From Candidatus Zixiibacteriota bacterium (GTDB lineage: Bacteria > Zixibacteria > MSB-5A5 > GN15 > FEB-12), in assembly GCA_034003725.1 (NCBI GenBank), contig JAVEYB010000011.1, forward strand, positions 1 through 64,000: a stretch of 64,000 bases of DNA. Direction: 5' to 3'. Positions 34,201-42,020 of this stretch are shown here, one piece after another. A program made the position numbers and the translations under genes. The first letter of the stretch is position 1. Every line of letters begins with the position of its first letter. The notes under the pieces were generated by a model, which saw nothing but the letters and a program-made list of their open reading frames with translations, was not told the origin of the DNA and made no database searches.

Positions 34201-35568
34201 CTACCCGAACAAACCGCGCGGCTTGAACAATTTGGCGAAGGTCGGCAGGTGACGGTGGTGCGTGATAACGATGATGTGGTCGCCCGTCTGGATCTCCGTC
34301 TCACCGTCGGGCAGAACAATGCGCTCGTCGCGGACGATTATCCCGATGATCGCCCCCGCTTTGAACTGCCGAGCGATGCGCTTGACTTTCTGACCGGCAA
34401 TTTCGCTCTCCGGTTCGACGATATATCGCGCAGCCTCGATATCGATATTCGATAGCTCGACTACCGCCCCGATGTGCCCACGCGCGATGATATCGAGGAT
34501 CGCCCGGGCTGCGGTCAGACGAGGATTGATGACATGGTCGATTCCGATCGAATTGAACAGGCGGTCGTGCCTCGTCTCGGTCGAAGTCGCCACGACCTCG
34601 TGCGCCCCCTCCGCCTTGGCGAGCAATGTCGAGAGGATATTGTAGTCCGAGGAGTCGGACACGGATATGAAAAAGGACGCCGAGTTGACGTTAAGTTCGC
34701 GCAGCAGATCGGCGTTGGTGCAATCCCCGTGGATAACGCTGATCTTGTCGTACCGACCGGCTATGGTCTCGGCAAGGCTGTAATTCGGGGTTATCAGCGT
34801 AGAGTGGTGTTCCGCCCGGCTCAACGCCCATCCCATTTGCTCGAATGCAAATGAATCCCCGCTCACCAGAATCTTGCGGTTCTTCTTTCGCTCGATCCCT
34901 ACCAGGTCCAGAAAGACGTCGAGCGACTCACGAGGGAACAGCGTGTAGACGATGTCTCCCGGTTCGAAGCGTGTGTTACCGGTCGGAATCATTCCCTTGC
35001 CGCCGCGGCTGATGGCGGCAAAGAGGACCACTGACGGGCTGATTTCCTGCCTGACCTCCATCGGAGTCTTCCCCGCCAGCTTCATATTGTCGCGGAGCCG
35101 GTATCCGCGCAGCAGGATTCGTCCCTCCTCGAAGTTCGCCGCGTCGATCGCATGGGGCGTCTCGACATACTGCATGACTTGATCGACGATTACCTGTTCG
35201 GGATGGATCACCGAAGTAATGCCCAGCCGGCCGAGATCGACTATTGATTGCGCACTGATGAACTCAGGAGAGCGAAGCCGTGCGATGCGGCGTTTCACTT
35301 CGTATTGCGACGCCAGGGCACAGACAACCATGTTGACTTCGTCGATCGGCGTTACCGCCAGGACCATATCGGCCTCGTCGATGCCGGCCCGACGAAGCAT
35401 CTCGGGCGAGGAACCCGAGCCCTGGATAATCTGCACATCGAGCTTCTGTGCGATTGACTCGCACAAGTCGGCGTTCAATTCGATTACCGACAGCTGATGT
35501 TTCTCTTTCAGCAGGTGCTCGGCCAGCGACGAGCCGACCACGCCGCCGCCGACTATAACAATACGCAT
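34201..35568 (-). CDS. trkA: Trk potassium uptake regulator with two RCK repeats
   Basis: 455 residues with tandem RCK_N/RCK_C units. The first Rossmann motif is MRIVIVGGGVVGSSLAEHLLKEKHQLSVIELN; the second begins RKILVSGDSFAFEQMGWALSR, in which the GxGxxG loop is degenerate, suggesting that only the first half binds NAD(H) normally. TrkA-C parts include GMIPTGNTRFEPGDIVYTL and ERIVLPDGETEIQTGDHIIVI. It gates TrkH. Start at the ATG at 35568; the frame extends to 35610. Confidence 0.95.
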   Translation of the reverse strand: MRIVIVGGGVVGSSLAEHLLKEKHQLSVIELNADLCESIAQKLDVQIIQGSGSSPEMLRRAGIDEADMVLAVTPIDEVNMVVCALASQYEVKRRIARLRSPEFISAQSIVDLGRLGITSVIHPEQVIVDQVMQYVETPHAIDAANFEEGRILLRGYRLRDNMKLAGKTPMEVRQEISPSVVLFAAISRGGKGMIPTGNTRFEPGDIVYTLFPRESLDVFLDLVGIERKKNRKILVSGDSFAFEQMGWALSRAEHHSTLITPNYSLAETIAGRYDKISVIHGDCTNADLLRELNVNSASFFISVSDSSDYNILSTLLAKAEGAHEVVATSTETRHDRLFNSIGIDHVINPRLTAARAILDIIARGHIGAVVELSNIDIEAARYIVEPESEIAGQKVKRIARQFKAGAIIGIIVRDERIVLPDGETEIQTGDHIIVITHHRHLPTFAKLFKPRGLFG

Positions 35569-35769
35569 AATGGAGTCTGCCTCTAAGTACTCGTCGGCCT
35601 CTTGTTCCACCGACCCGCCTGAAACAGGTCGGACGCGCTGGTCGTGCTAAATGACGGCCCTCATACAGACGAGCGCAAACTAATATTTCGACCGACCGGG
35701 CGGGAACCGACGGCGGCGATCGGCGCTTTCACAAATAGCGCGCTGCGCACAACGACAATGAAGGAAATC

Positions 35770-36021
35770 ATGACCGATCAGACGTTTGACCACTCCGTAT
35801 CGCCCGACAGCGGCAAGCCGACTGAGACCGTTGCGGCCACCCCACAGACTCCCGCAGCCGGCAAGCGGAAGGGATTTCTGAAGTTTCCCCGAAGCTGGCG
35901 GGAGGTGAAGCAACTGGGCTGGAAGTTTGTTGTCGGGTTCATCCTGTTCTACCTCGTCCGCGACCTGATCCTGTACGTGCTCATTCCGTACCTGATTATC
36001 AAAGGCGTTATCAGCCTGTAG
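35770..36021 (+). CDS. small single-pass membrane protein
   Basis: 83 residues: a Thr/Pro-rich, weakly charged N-terminal half (MTDQTFDHSVSPDSGKPTETV), a basic patch GKRKGFLKFPRSWREVKQLGWK and one hydrophobic helix FVVGFILFYLVRDLILYVLIPYLIIKGV. The ATG at 35770 is preceded by AAGGAA; ATG 35758 is less well placed. Function unknown. It is followed by a strong terminator. Confidence 0.65.
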   Translation: MTDQTFDHSVSPDSGKPTETVAATPQTPAAGKRKGFLKFPRSWREVKQLGWKFVVGFILFYLVRDLILYVLIPYLIIKGVISL

Positions 36022-36061
36022 TCATCGGCACATCTCGTGGACTCCGGGAGCCGCATAAAGG

Positions 36062-36092
36062 AAAAAAACCGGCTCCGTTGAGCCGGTTTTTT
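36062..36092. terminator. bidirectional rho-independent terminator
   Basis: AACCGGCTC / GAGCCGGTT stem with a CGTT loop, A7 before it and T6 after it. It serves the plus-strand small membrane protein gene and the minus-strand carboxypeptidase gene, which converge here. Confidence 0.94.
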
Positions 36093-36112
36093 CACGCCCG
36101 ATGACCCGAAGG

Positions 36113-37627
36113 TCAGAGCCCGTAAATCTCGCCGTACTTGGCTTTCATGTACGACATGAGGGGCTCATGCGAGAGCGGTTTGCCGGTGACTTTTTCGCAC
36201 AGCACGTTGGCCCGGTATCGCTGGCCGTGCCGGTGAATGTTTTTGCGCAACCAGCCGAGCAGTCTGCTGAAATCTCCCCGCCGGAAGTCATCTTCGAGAC
36301 CCGGCATATCGGCTTTCGCCTTCGCGAAGAACTGGGCGGAATACAGATTGCCGAGGGCGTAGGTCGGGAAGTACCCGATCAGTCCCGATGACCAGTGCAC
36401 GTCCTGCAGGCAGCCGTTGGCGTCCTTGTCGACCTCGATACCGAGGTATTCCTTGAACCGCTTGTTCCACTCCCCGTTCATGTCTTTTGGCCTGATCTCG
36501 CGTTTCGTCATGGCGCGTTCCAGTTCGAACCGCAGCATGATGTGCAGGTTGTAGGTGGCTTCGTCGGCCTCAACGCGTATGTACGACGGTTTCACGAAGT
36601 TCACGGCCCCGTAGAAATCGTCGAGCGAAACGTCGGCCAGCGAATCCCTGAAGATCCGTTTGGCCTGCGGCAGGAAGTACTCCCAGAAGGCTTTCGAGCG
36701 TCCCACCTGGTTCTCCCACATCCGCGATTGCGACTCGTGTATACCCAGCGAGCAGGACTCGCCCATCGGGGTACCGAAGTGCTTCTGCTTTTCGAGGCCC
36801 ATCTCGTAGAGGGCGTGGCCGGCCTCATGCATGGTGCCGAACAGGGCGTCGTTCAGGCGGTTGGGATTGTAGCGGGTCAGGATACGGGTGTCGCCGGGGC
36901 CGATCCCGGTACAAAACGGGTGCGTGGTGATATCCAGGCGACCGGCCTGGAAGTCGTACCCCATGGCGGCAGCCACGGACTCTCCGAAGATTCTTTGTTT
37001 GTCGACATCGTAGGCCCGGTGGACGATCGATTCGTCGGGTTTCTTCTTCGCCGATTTGATCGCCCCCACCAGCGGTACGAGCTCCTTGCGGAGCCCGGCA
37101 AAAGCCGACTCCACCTGTGCGACGGTGGCACCCGGCTCGTATCCGTCGAGCAACGCGTTGTACGGCTCTCCCTCATACCCGAATGCCTCGGCCTTCTTCA
37201 GAATCAGATCGAGGACCTTTTCGAGCCAGGGGACGAACATGGCAAAGTCGGATTTCTTCCGGGCTTCGGCCCACACCGGAGTGGCCTGCGCCGTGGTTTT
37301 GGCCAGCGCCTCCACCAGGTCATTGGGCAGTTTGGTCTGTTTATCGTACTCGTGGCGAAGCTCGCGGAGGTTCGCGGCCGCTTCCGACTCGGGGTCTTTG
37401 ACGAGGTCGGAGCTTTCGGCGGTTGCGATCAACTCGCCAATTCTGGGATTAACAAACTGTTCGTGGCACATGCGCGCTATCAAACCGATTTGTTCGGAGC
37501 GGTGCGCCACGCCGTTTTTCGGCATGTAGGTTTCCTGATCCCAGTGTAGAACCGACACGGTCGACGCCAGTGTCGATATCTCTTTGCATTTCCTGAGAAG
37601 CTCGTCGTATGCAGTCTGTGGTGTCAT
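36113..37627 (-). CDS. M32 family metallocarboxypeptidase (Taq carboxypeptidase type), copy 1
   Basis: 504-residue zinc carboxypeptidase with HEAGHALYEMGL (HExxH), LGIHESQSRMWENQVGRS (third ligand and substrate site), IRVEADEATYNLHIMLRFELE and the conserved N-terminal LHWDQETYMP. Cytosolic, no signal peptide. The start at 37627 has GAAGGAGATAG ahead of it. The adjacent gene upstream encodes a clear paralogue of the same length; the pair probably arose by tandem duplication. Confidence 0.95.
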   Translation of the reverse strand: MTPQTAYDELLRKCKEISTLASTVSVLHWDQETYMPKNGVAHRSEQIGLIARMCHEQFVNPRIGELIATAESSDLVKDPESEAAANLRELRHEYDKQTKLPNDLVEALAKTTAQATPVWAEARKKSDFAMFVPWLEKVLDLILKKAEAFGYEGEPYNALLDGYEPGATVAQVESAFAGLRKELVPLVGAIKSAKKKPDESIVHRAYDVDKQRIFGESVAAAMGYDFQAGRLDITTHPFCTGIGPGDTRILTRYNPNRLNDALFGTMHEAGHALYEMGLEKQKHFGTPMGESCSLGIHESQSRMWENQVGRSKAFWEYFLPQAKRIFRDSLADVSLDDFYGAVNFVKPSYIRVEADEATYNLHIMLRFELERAMTKREIRPKDMNGEWNKRFKEYLGIEVDKDANGCLQDVHWSSGLIGYFPTYALGNLYSAQFFAKAKADMPGLEDDFRRGDFSRLLGWLRKNIHRHGQRYRANVLCEKVTGKPLSHEPLMSYMKAKYGEIYGL

Positions 37628-37751
37628 GACTATCTCCTTCGCCCCAGCGGGCGCATCTGCGGACCTGACGTGAGTGTGCAAAGTACGTAAAACGTCCGGG
37701 TTCCGCCAGTATTTCCGGGATTTCCACCCCGGTATGAGCCGTGCCGTGCCG

Positions 37752-39269
37752 TCACCGCGTGATGCCGTAGATCGGTTCGTACTTCGCGTAGAGGTAGTCG
37801 ATCAGCGGCCGGTGCGACAGCGGCTGCCCGGTCACTTCCTTCACCAGTTCGGTCGCGCGGTAGCGGCGTCCCTGCCGGTGGATGTTTTTCCGAAGCCACT
37901 CCAGCAGCCCGGAGAAGTCTCCACGGGCGAAGTCATCCTGCAGGCCGGGCATCGCCTTGTTCGCCGCAGCGTAGAACTGCGCGGCGTAGAGGTTGCCCAG
38001 CGCATAGGTCGGGAAATAGCCCATGTAGCCGGCCGACCAGTGCACATCCTGCAGGCAGCCGTTGGAGTCCCTGTCGACCTCGATACCGAGGTAGTCTTTG
38101 AACCGCTTGTTCCACTCACCCGCGACGTCTTTCGCTTTCAACTCGCCGTGCACCAGAGCGACCTCGAGTTCAAACCGAAGCATGATGTGCAGGTTGTACG
38201 TGGCTTCGTCGGCTTCGACGCGAATATACGACGGGGTCACGTAGTTCATGGCAGCATACATGTCATCGAGCGAGACGTCGCTCATTTCGTCGTGGAAGAC
38301 GCCTTTCGCGATCGGGAAGAAATATTCCCAGAAACCCCGGGAGCGGCCGACCTGGTTTTCCCACATCCGCGACTGCGATTCGTGAATCCCCGATGAGACC
38401 GAGTCTCCCATCGGCGTACCGTAGTGGTCGCGGTCGAGGCCCATGTCGTAGAGGGCGTGGCCGGTTTCGTGCGTCGTGCCGGTGAGTCCTTCGGCGAGAT
38501 CGTCGGGATACCAGCGGGTGCAGATGCGGGTATCGCTGGGGCCGAGTCCGGCGCAGAACGGGTGGGTCGTGATATCGAGCCGACCCGAGTTGAAGTCATA
38601 GCCGATTCGCTGCGAGACCATCTCGGCGAAGATGGCCTGCTTTTTGACGTCGTACGGGCGCTTGATGACGCCGATATCGGGGCGGCGCGGGGCATCCTTG
38701 AGTTTCGCGACTAGCGGGACGAGGTCCTTGCGGAGGCCTTCGAATACTTTCACAACTTCGGCGGTTTTGGCGTGCGGCTCGAAGCCGTCGAGGAGGGCGT
38801 CGTAGCGCTCGCCATCGTAGCCGAGGGCGTCGGCTTTGCGAAGGTTCAACTCGACGTTTTTCTCGAGCCAGGGAGCGAACATGGCGAAGTCGGATTTCTT
38901 GCGGGCCTCCATCCACACCTGCCGCGCTTTGGTGGTGGTGCGGATGATTTCCTCGACCAGTTCGGAGGGCAGTTTGGTTTCGAGGTCGTACATGCGCCGC
39001 CATTCGCGGACGTTGACCGCCTCGACCGAGAGCGGGTTTTTGACGAGCTCGGAGCTTTCGCAGGCCGAGAGCCAGTCGTTGATGCGCGGGTCGGTGTCGC
39101 GTTCGTGGACCATGCGACCGATCAGCGACATCTGTTCCGAGCGATGGTCGACGCCGGCGCCTGGCATGTAGGTATCCTGATCCCATTCGAGGACCGAGTT
39201 GACGGAGGCGAGGGTGGTGTTTTCTTTGAAGTGGTTGATCAGGTTTCTGTACGCGTCTTGGGCGGTCAT
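37752..39269 (-). CDS. M32 family metallocarboxypeptidase, copy 2
   Basis: 505 residues, similar to copy 1 along its whole length. The zinc site is HETGHALYDMGL and the second motif SGIHESQSRMWENQVGRSRGF; LEWDQDTYMPGAGVDHRSEQ opens the enzyme. Both copies keep all metal ligands and so both are likely active, perhaps with different C-terminal residue preference. The gap between the two genes is 124 bases. Confidence 0.95.
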   Translation of the reverse strand: MTAQDAYRNLINHFKENTTLASVNSVLEWDQDTYMPGAGVDHRSEQMSLIGRMVHERDTDPRINDWLSACESSELVKNPLSVEAVNVREWRRMYDLETKLPSELVEEIIRTTTKARQVWMEARKKSDFAMFAPWLEKNVELNLRKADALGYDGERYDALLDGFEPHAKTAEVVKVFEGLRKDLVPLVAKLKDAPRRPDIGVIKRPYDVKKQAIFAEMVSQRIGYDFNSGRLDITTHPFCAGLGPSDTRICTRWYPDDLAEGLTGTTHETGHALYDMGLDRDHYGTPMGDSVSSGIHESQSRMWENQVGRSRGFWEYFFPIAKGVFHDEMSDVSLDDMYAAMNYVTPSYIRVEADEATYNLHIMLRFELEVALVHGELKAKDVAGEWNKRFKDYLGIEVDRDSNGCLQDVHWSAGYMGYFPTYALGNLYAAQFYAAANKAMPGLQDDFARGDFSGLLEWLRKNIHRQGRRYRATELVKEVTGQPLSHRPLIDYLYAKYEPIYGITR

Positions 39270-39736
39270 ATCTTATCCCCTTTGGACACAGTATGTTTCG
39301 TCGTACGGTGGTCTAATAAACGGTAGTACGAGGCGAAACGCAACGGGTTGCGGGTCGGGGACGGAGTTGGACCGCACGGTGGCGCTAGTTTGTCATGCTG
39401 TGGACCTCACAAAAACAAAAAAGTCGTTGTACAAGTGTGTGTGCGAGCCGGTTATCGAGAAATAGGTTCGTTTTGTCATTTTAAGGGGGCCCCCATTTTT
39501 TCTTCTCCCCTTCTGAGGGGACGTAGCGCGCTGACAGGGAGGATTTTGGCGAAACGCGACGGGATGGAAAGCGGTCGATGTTCGGGTGCGATTTCGGCAT
39601 GTCTGGAGGCTCCTTTGTTTACTTCTGTGTACTAAAGGGGCCGGCTCCGTTTTTTCCATCGAGTTGGTGGGGAAAGTGAAGAGGAAGAACTGGAGGCAAA
39701 GCCAGCCATCAGTACAGAGGCACCCTCCAGCAGCTT
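39270..39736. other. intergenic region at the border of the island
   Basis: 467 bases with no convincing gene. Most of it is occupied by the inverted copy of the intergenic repeat also found at 1238-1490. It separates the carboxypeptidase genes from the lower-G+C island. Confidence 0.6.
39400..39690 (-). repeat. intergenic repeat, copy B
   Basis: The reverse complement shares ordered blocks with 1238-1490: ACTTTCCCCACCA-CTCGATGGAAAAAA near 39655-39680, CCGGCCCC, GAAAAAATGGG near 39500, AAAATGACAAAAC near 39475 and CTTGTAC near 39430. The middle differs. It lies at the edge of the 39.7-43.4 kb island as copy A lies beside the RAYT element. Confidence 0.65.
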
Positions 39737-40399
39737 TCATGGTTTGAAGATGAGTTCTTCGGGTTTGCCCGGAACCACCCGGCGCACCTCCAAGACGAAA
39801 TCCAGTATGTCCGATACACCGTATTTGACGGCTACCTCTCCGAGCTGTATCCTCACGGAACCATCTCTTCGGCGTGAGACATGCGGATACTGGAAGAGTG
39901 TACTAAAAGTGGTTGATCCCCTTGGAGTTGGACCGTAGGGAATTGCACCAGAGTTGATCTTCGAAAGGCGGATGCTGTCCTGGTACCTCTCTATTAGCTT
40001 CTGCGAATCCACAACAATGACACAATGCGCTCGCTTCTTATAGGCTCTTCCAGAAAGCAGGCGCTGAAGTCTATCTGCTGACGGCCAGAAGAAGACCATG
40101 CCGTTTAGCAGACGATACCACTCCTGCGGACTCATATCTGTCAGACTCGCAGAGAGCTTCTTCTCGTTGAGAGGCTTCTGGTCGCGAATGACAGCGTAAC
40201 CGAGCTCGGGATGTTCGATTCTGACCGATTCTGGTCGACGATTTGACTCTATAGAGTGGCGTTGGTTCCCTACTATCTCAAACTTGTCCAAAAGCGCAGT
40301 TGTGCTAAGAAGTCCGTACTCGCGAATGTTGTCCCAAGAAGAGAGCTCTGCCATATGGAACAATCGAGGGAACTCTTGCACGAAAGCGTCCACCGTCAT
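39737..40399 (-). CDS. DUF7002-like protein, candidate DarT-like ADP-ribosyltransferase
   Basis: 220 residues. The N-terminus EFPRLFHMAELSSWDNIREYGLLSTTALLDKF has the layout of ART-fold starts (FH...W..I...GLLS) and fits the uncharacterised DUF7002 group. Later come MVFFWPSADRLQRLLSGR, INSGAIPYGPTPRGSTTF, and VRIQLGEVAVKYGVSDIL; the last, with Glu188, resembles the catalytic-Glu segment of DarT (xAEVLV...V...I). These are pattern resemblances only. Start at the ATG at 40399, 7 bases after the upstream gene; a GTG at 40417 overlaps it. Last gene of a three-gene operon with a macro-domain protein, which would fit an ADP-ribosylating toxin. Confidence 0.7.
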   Translation of the reverse strand: MTVDAFVQEFPRLFHMAELSSWDNIREYGLLSTTALLDKFEIVGNQRHSIESNRRPESVRIEHPELGYAVIRDQKPLNEKKLSASLTDMSPQEWYRLLNGMVFFWPSADRLQRLLSGRAYKKRAHCVIVVDSQKLIERYQDSIRLSKINSGAIPYGPTPRGSTTFSTLFQYPHVSRRRDGSVRIQLGEVAVKYGVSDILDFVLEVRRVVPGKPEELIFKP

Positions 40400-40406
40400 T
40401 ACTGGC

Positions 40407-42011
40407 TTACCACGCACGTCTGTCTATGATACTCCTCTCGTGGAATCTGGTGGATATTAGTGTAACTGGCGCACAGGCGACACGCTCAATCTCCTCTATG
40501 AATCGGATGGTATCAGATTTTAGCTGTTCGAATCGCCTTGCCCTTTTGTTCGTACCGGCCAAATAATCGACAAAGGTGAGGGCAATGTCCGTAGGCGCGT
40601 TCAGCGATGCTGCTTTGCGCAAGAGATACCAGTCAAACTCAGCAACGCGCCTCTGCCTCCCAGTAGTTGAGGTGACTTCTGCTTTTTTCAGTTCGTCTTC
40701 AGGAATACCGCTTCTTTCGGCGACAGTTGCCCAGGTAACTTCGCGGCTCATCGGTCCCGAGGTCAGGCCATCCGCAGCCGGGTCCTGAACACGAATTGGG
40801 TAGCTGCGACAAACCATGACGACCTTTCTCACGCGACTGGAAGAGATACCTGATTCAGCCAGACAGCCCGTCACTGTAGTATCGCGAGATGTCACATGAG
40901 GGTATTGCCCGTGAAATAGGCTCAACCCTGTCCCCTGGGTGCCTTCAAGAAAAATACTATCCCCCCTCGCGTAGGCGTCGTCCAGAACCGCGCAGCTCTC
41001 TTTGATGAAAGGTCTCAGAGCCTTCTCGTCTTTGGCCAATTTGACACTCTTGGATCGGCCCATGATTCTCCTAGCCTGAGCAGCGCCTGCTCCCGAAGCT
41101 GTGCTGGCTATGGTATCACGCAGGACCGACTCCTTGCGTATGTCTTGGTTCGTAATCAACATCACCTGTGGATCAATCGACAGTCGGTTCTTGTCGACGT
41201 GGCAATCAGCAATCTCCCTGAGCAACGTTGGAACAAAAACCACTGCTCCCGGACCGATCAACAAACGAGAAGATGGTGAACATCCGGTACCGGACGGGAG
41301 CGAGTGAAACGTATATCTCGGGCTGTACACAGTATGCCCCGCGTTTGGTCCACCGACGCGTATTAGGAGCTGATACTCGGGAGCTAGGTAGTGTGCAATG
41401 TGTCCCTTGCCCTCACTCCCATATTGTCCGCCGACGAGCACGTCTACTGAACGTTGGAAATTTCGACCGTAGAAACCAATGTGGGCTGCGGCCCGTACGA
41501 ACACATCGGCCGGACTACACATGTTCGTGTCAATCACGACGTCTGCATTCTGGGCAAGCTTGCTTATGTTTCGCTCTGTCTTGTTGGCTTGTAGCTGGTC
41601 GTAGTGCCGCACTTCCCGATAACGCGCGGAAGCCCGAGTTTGATACCTCGAAGCGAGGACTTCTTTGGGGGCTGAAAGGTGGATATGTATAACGCGCCTG
41701 CCGTAGGCGTTTCGAATCTCGTCTATTTGTCGCTGGATTCTCACAGAATCCACAACGATAATGCAGCCGTCCGGCGCATTTCTCTCAACCTTCTCCAAAT
41801 CGGCGAGCACCCAATTTACGCCCTTACGTCGGTCGAGCCTATCTCCTAGCTTCTGATACTCCTCACGGACGCGATTAGCCTTAGGAAATCGCTGCCGGAT
41901 TCCTTCGCCCGTGATCACGGGAAACACGTCAAAACGTTCCTTGAGTGACTGCCTTAGACTGGTTTTGCCTGAAGCGATAGGACCCGAAAGCAGCACCACT
42001 TTCTCTACCAT
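40407..42011 (-). CDS. P-loop NMP-kinase-like domain fused to a PurZ-like adenylosuccinate synthetase
   Basis: 534 residues in two domains. Residues 1-185: a nucleotide-kinase-like P-loop fold with LLSGPIASGKTS (10-18), IIVVDSVR and IHIHLSAPKEVLASRY. Residues 188-534: an adenylosuccinate synthetase fold with GGQYGSEGKG (194-203), GGPNAGHT (220-227, catalytic His226), LEGTQGT (355-361), YPHVTSRDTT and TSTTGRQRR (447-455). The Asp of GDEGKG, the base that activates IMP, is Ser199 here, as described for phage PurZ, which acts on dGMP. The C-terminal part is shorter than in housekeeping PurA. Good Shine-Dalgarno (GGGGAG). Middle gene of the operon; clearly not the housekeeping purA. Confidence 0.85.
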   Translation of the reverse strand: MVEKVVLLSGPIASGKTSLRQSLKERFDVFPVITGEGIRQRFPKANRVREEYQKLGDRLDRRKGVNWVLADLEKVERNAPDGCIIVVDSVRIQRQIDEIRNAYGRRVIHIHLSAPKEVLASRYQTRASARYREVRHYDQLQANKTERNISKLAQNADVVIDTNMCSPADVFVRAAAHIGFYGRNFQRSVDVLVGGQYGSEGKGHIAHYLAPEYQLLIRVGGPNAGHTVYSPRYTFHSLPSGTGCSPSSRLLIGPGAVVFVPTLLREIADCHVDKNRLSIDPQVMLITNQDIRKESVLRDTIASTASGAGAAQARRIMGRSKSVKLAKDEKALRPFIKESCAVLDDAYARGDSIFLEGTQGTGLSLFHGQYPHVTSRDTTVTGCLAESGISSSRVRKVVMVCRSYPIRVQDPAADGLTSGPMSREVTWATVAERSGIPEDELKKAEVTSTTGRQRRVAEFDWYLLRKAASLNAPTDIALTFVDYLAGTNKRARRFEQLKSDTIRFIEEIERVACAPVTLISTRFHERSIIDRRAW

Positions 42012-42020
42012 TATCTCCCC

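Noticed and set aside
40407-42011. Housekeeping purA
   Set aside because: Catalytic Asp is Ser, the C-terminal region is short, a kinase-like domain is fused, and it sits in an accessory operon of lower G+C.
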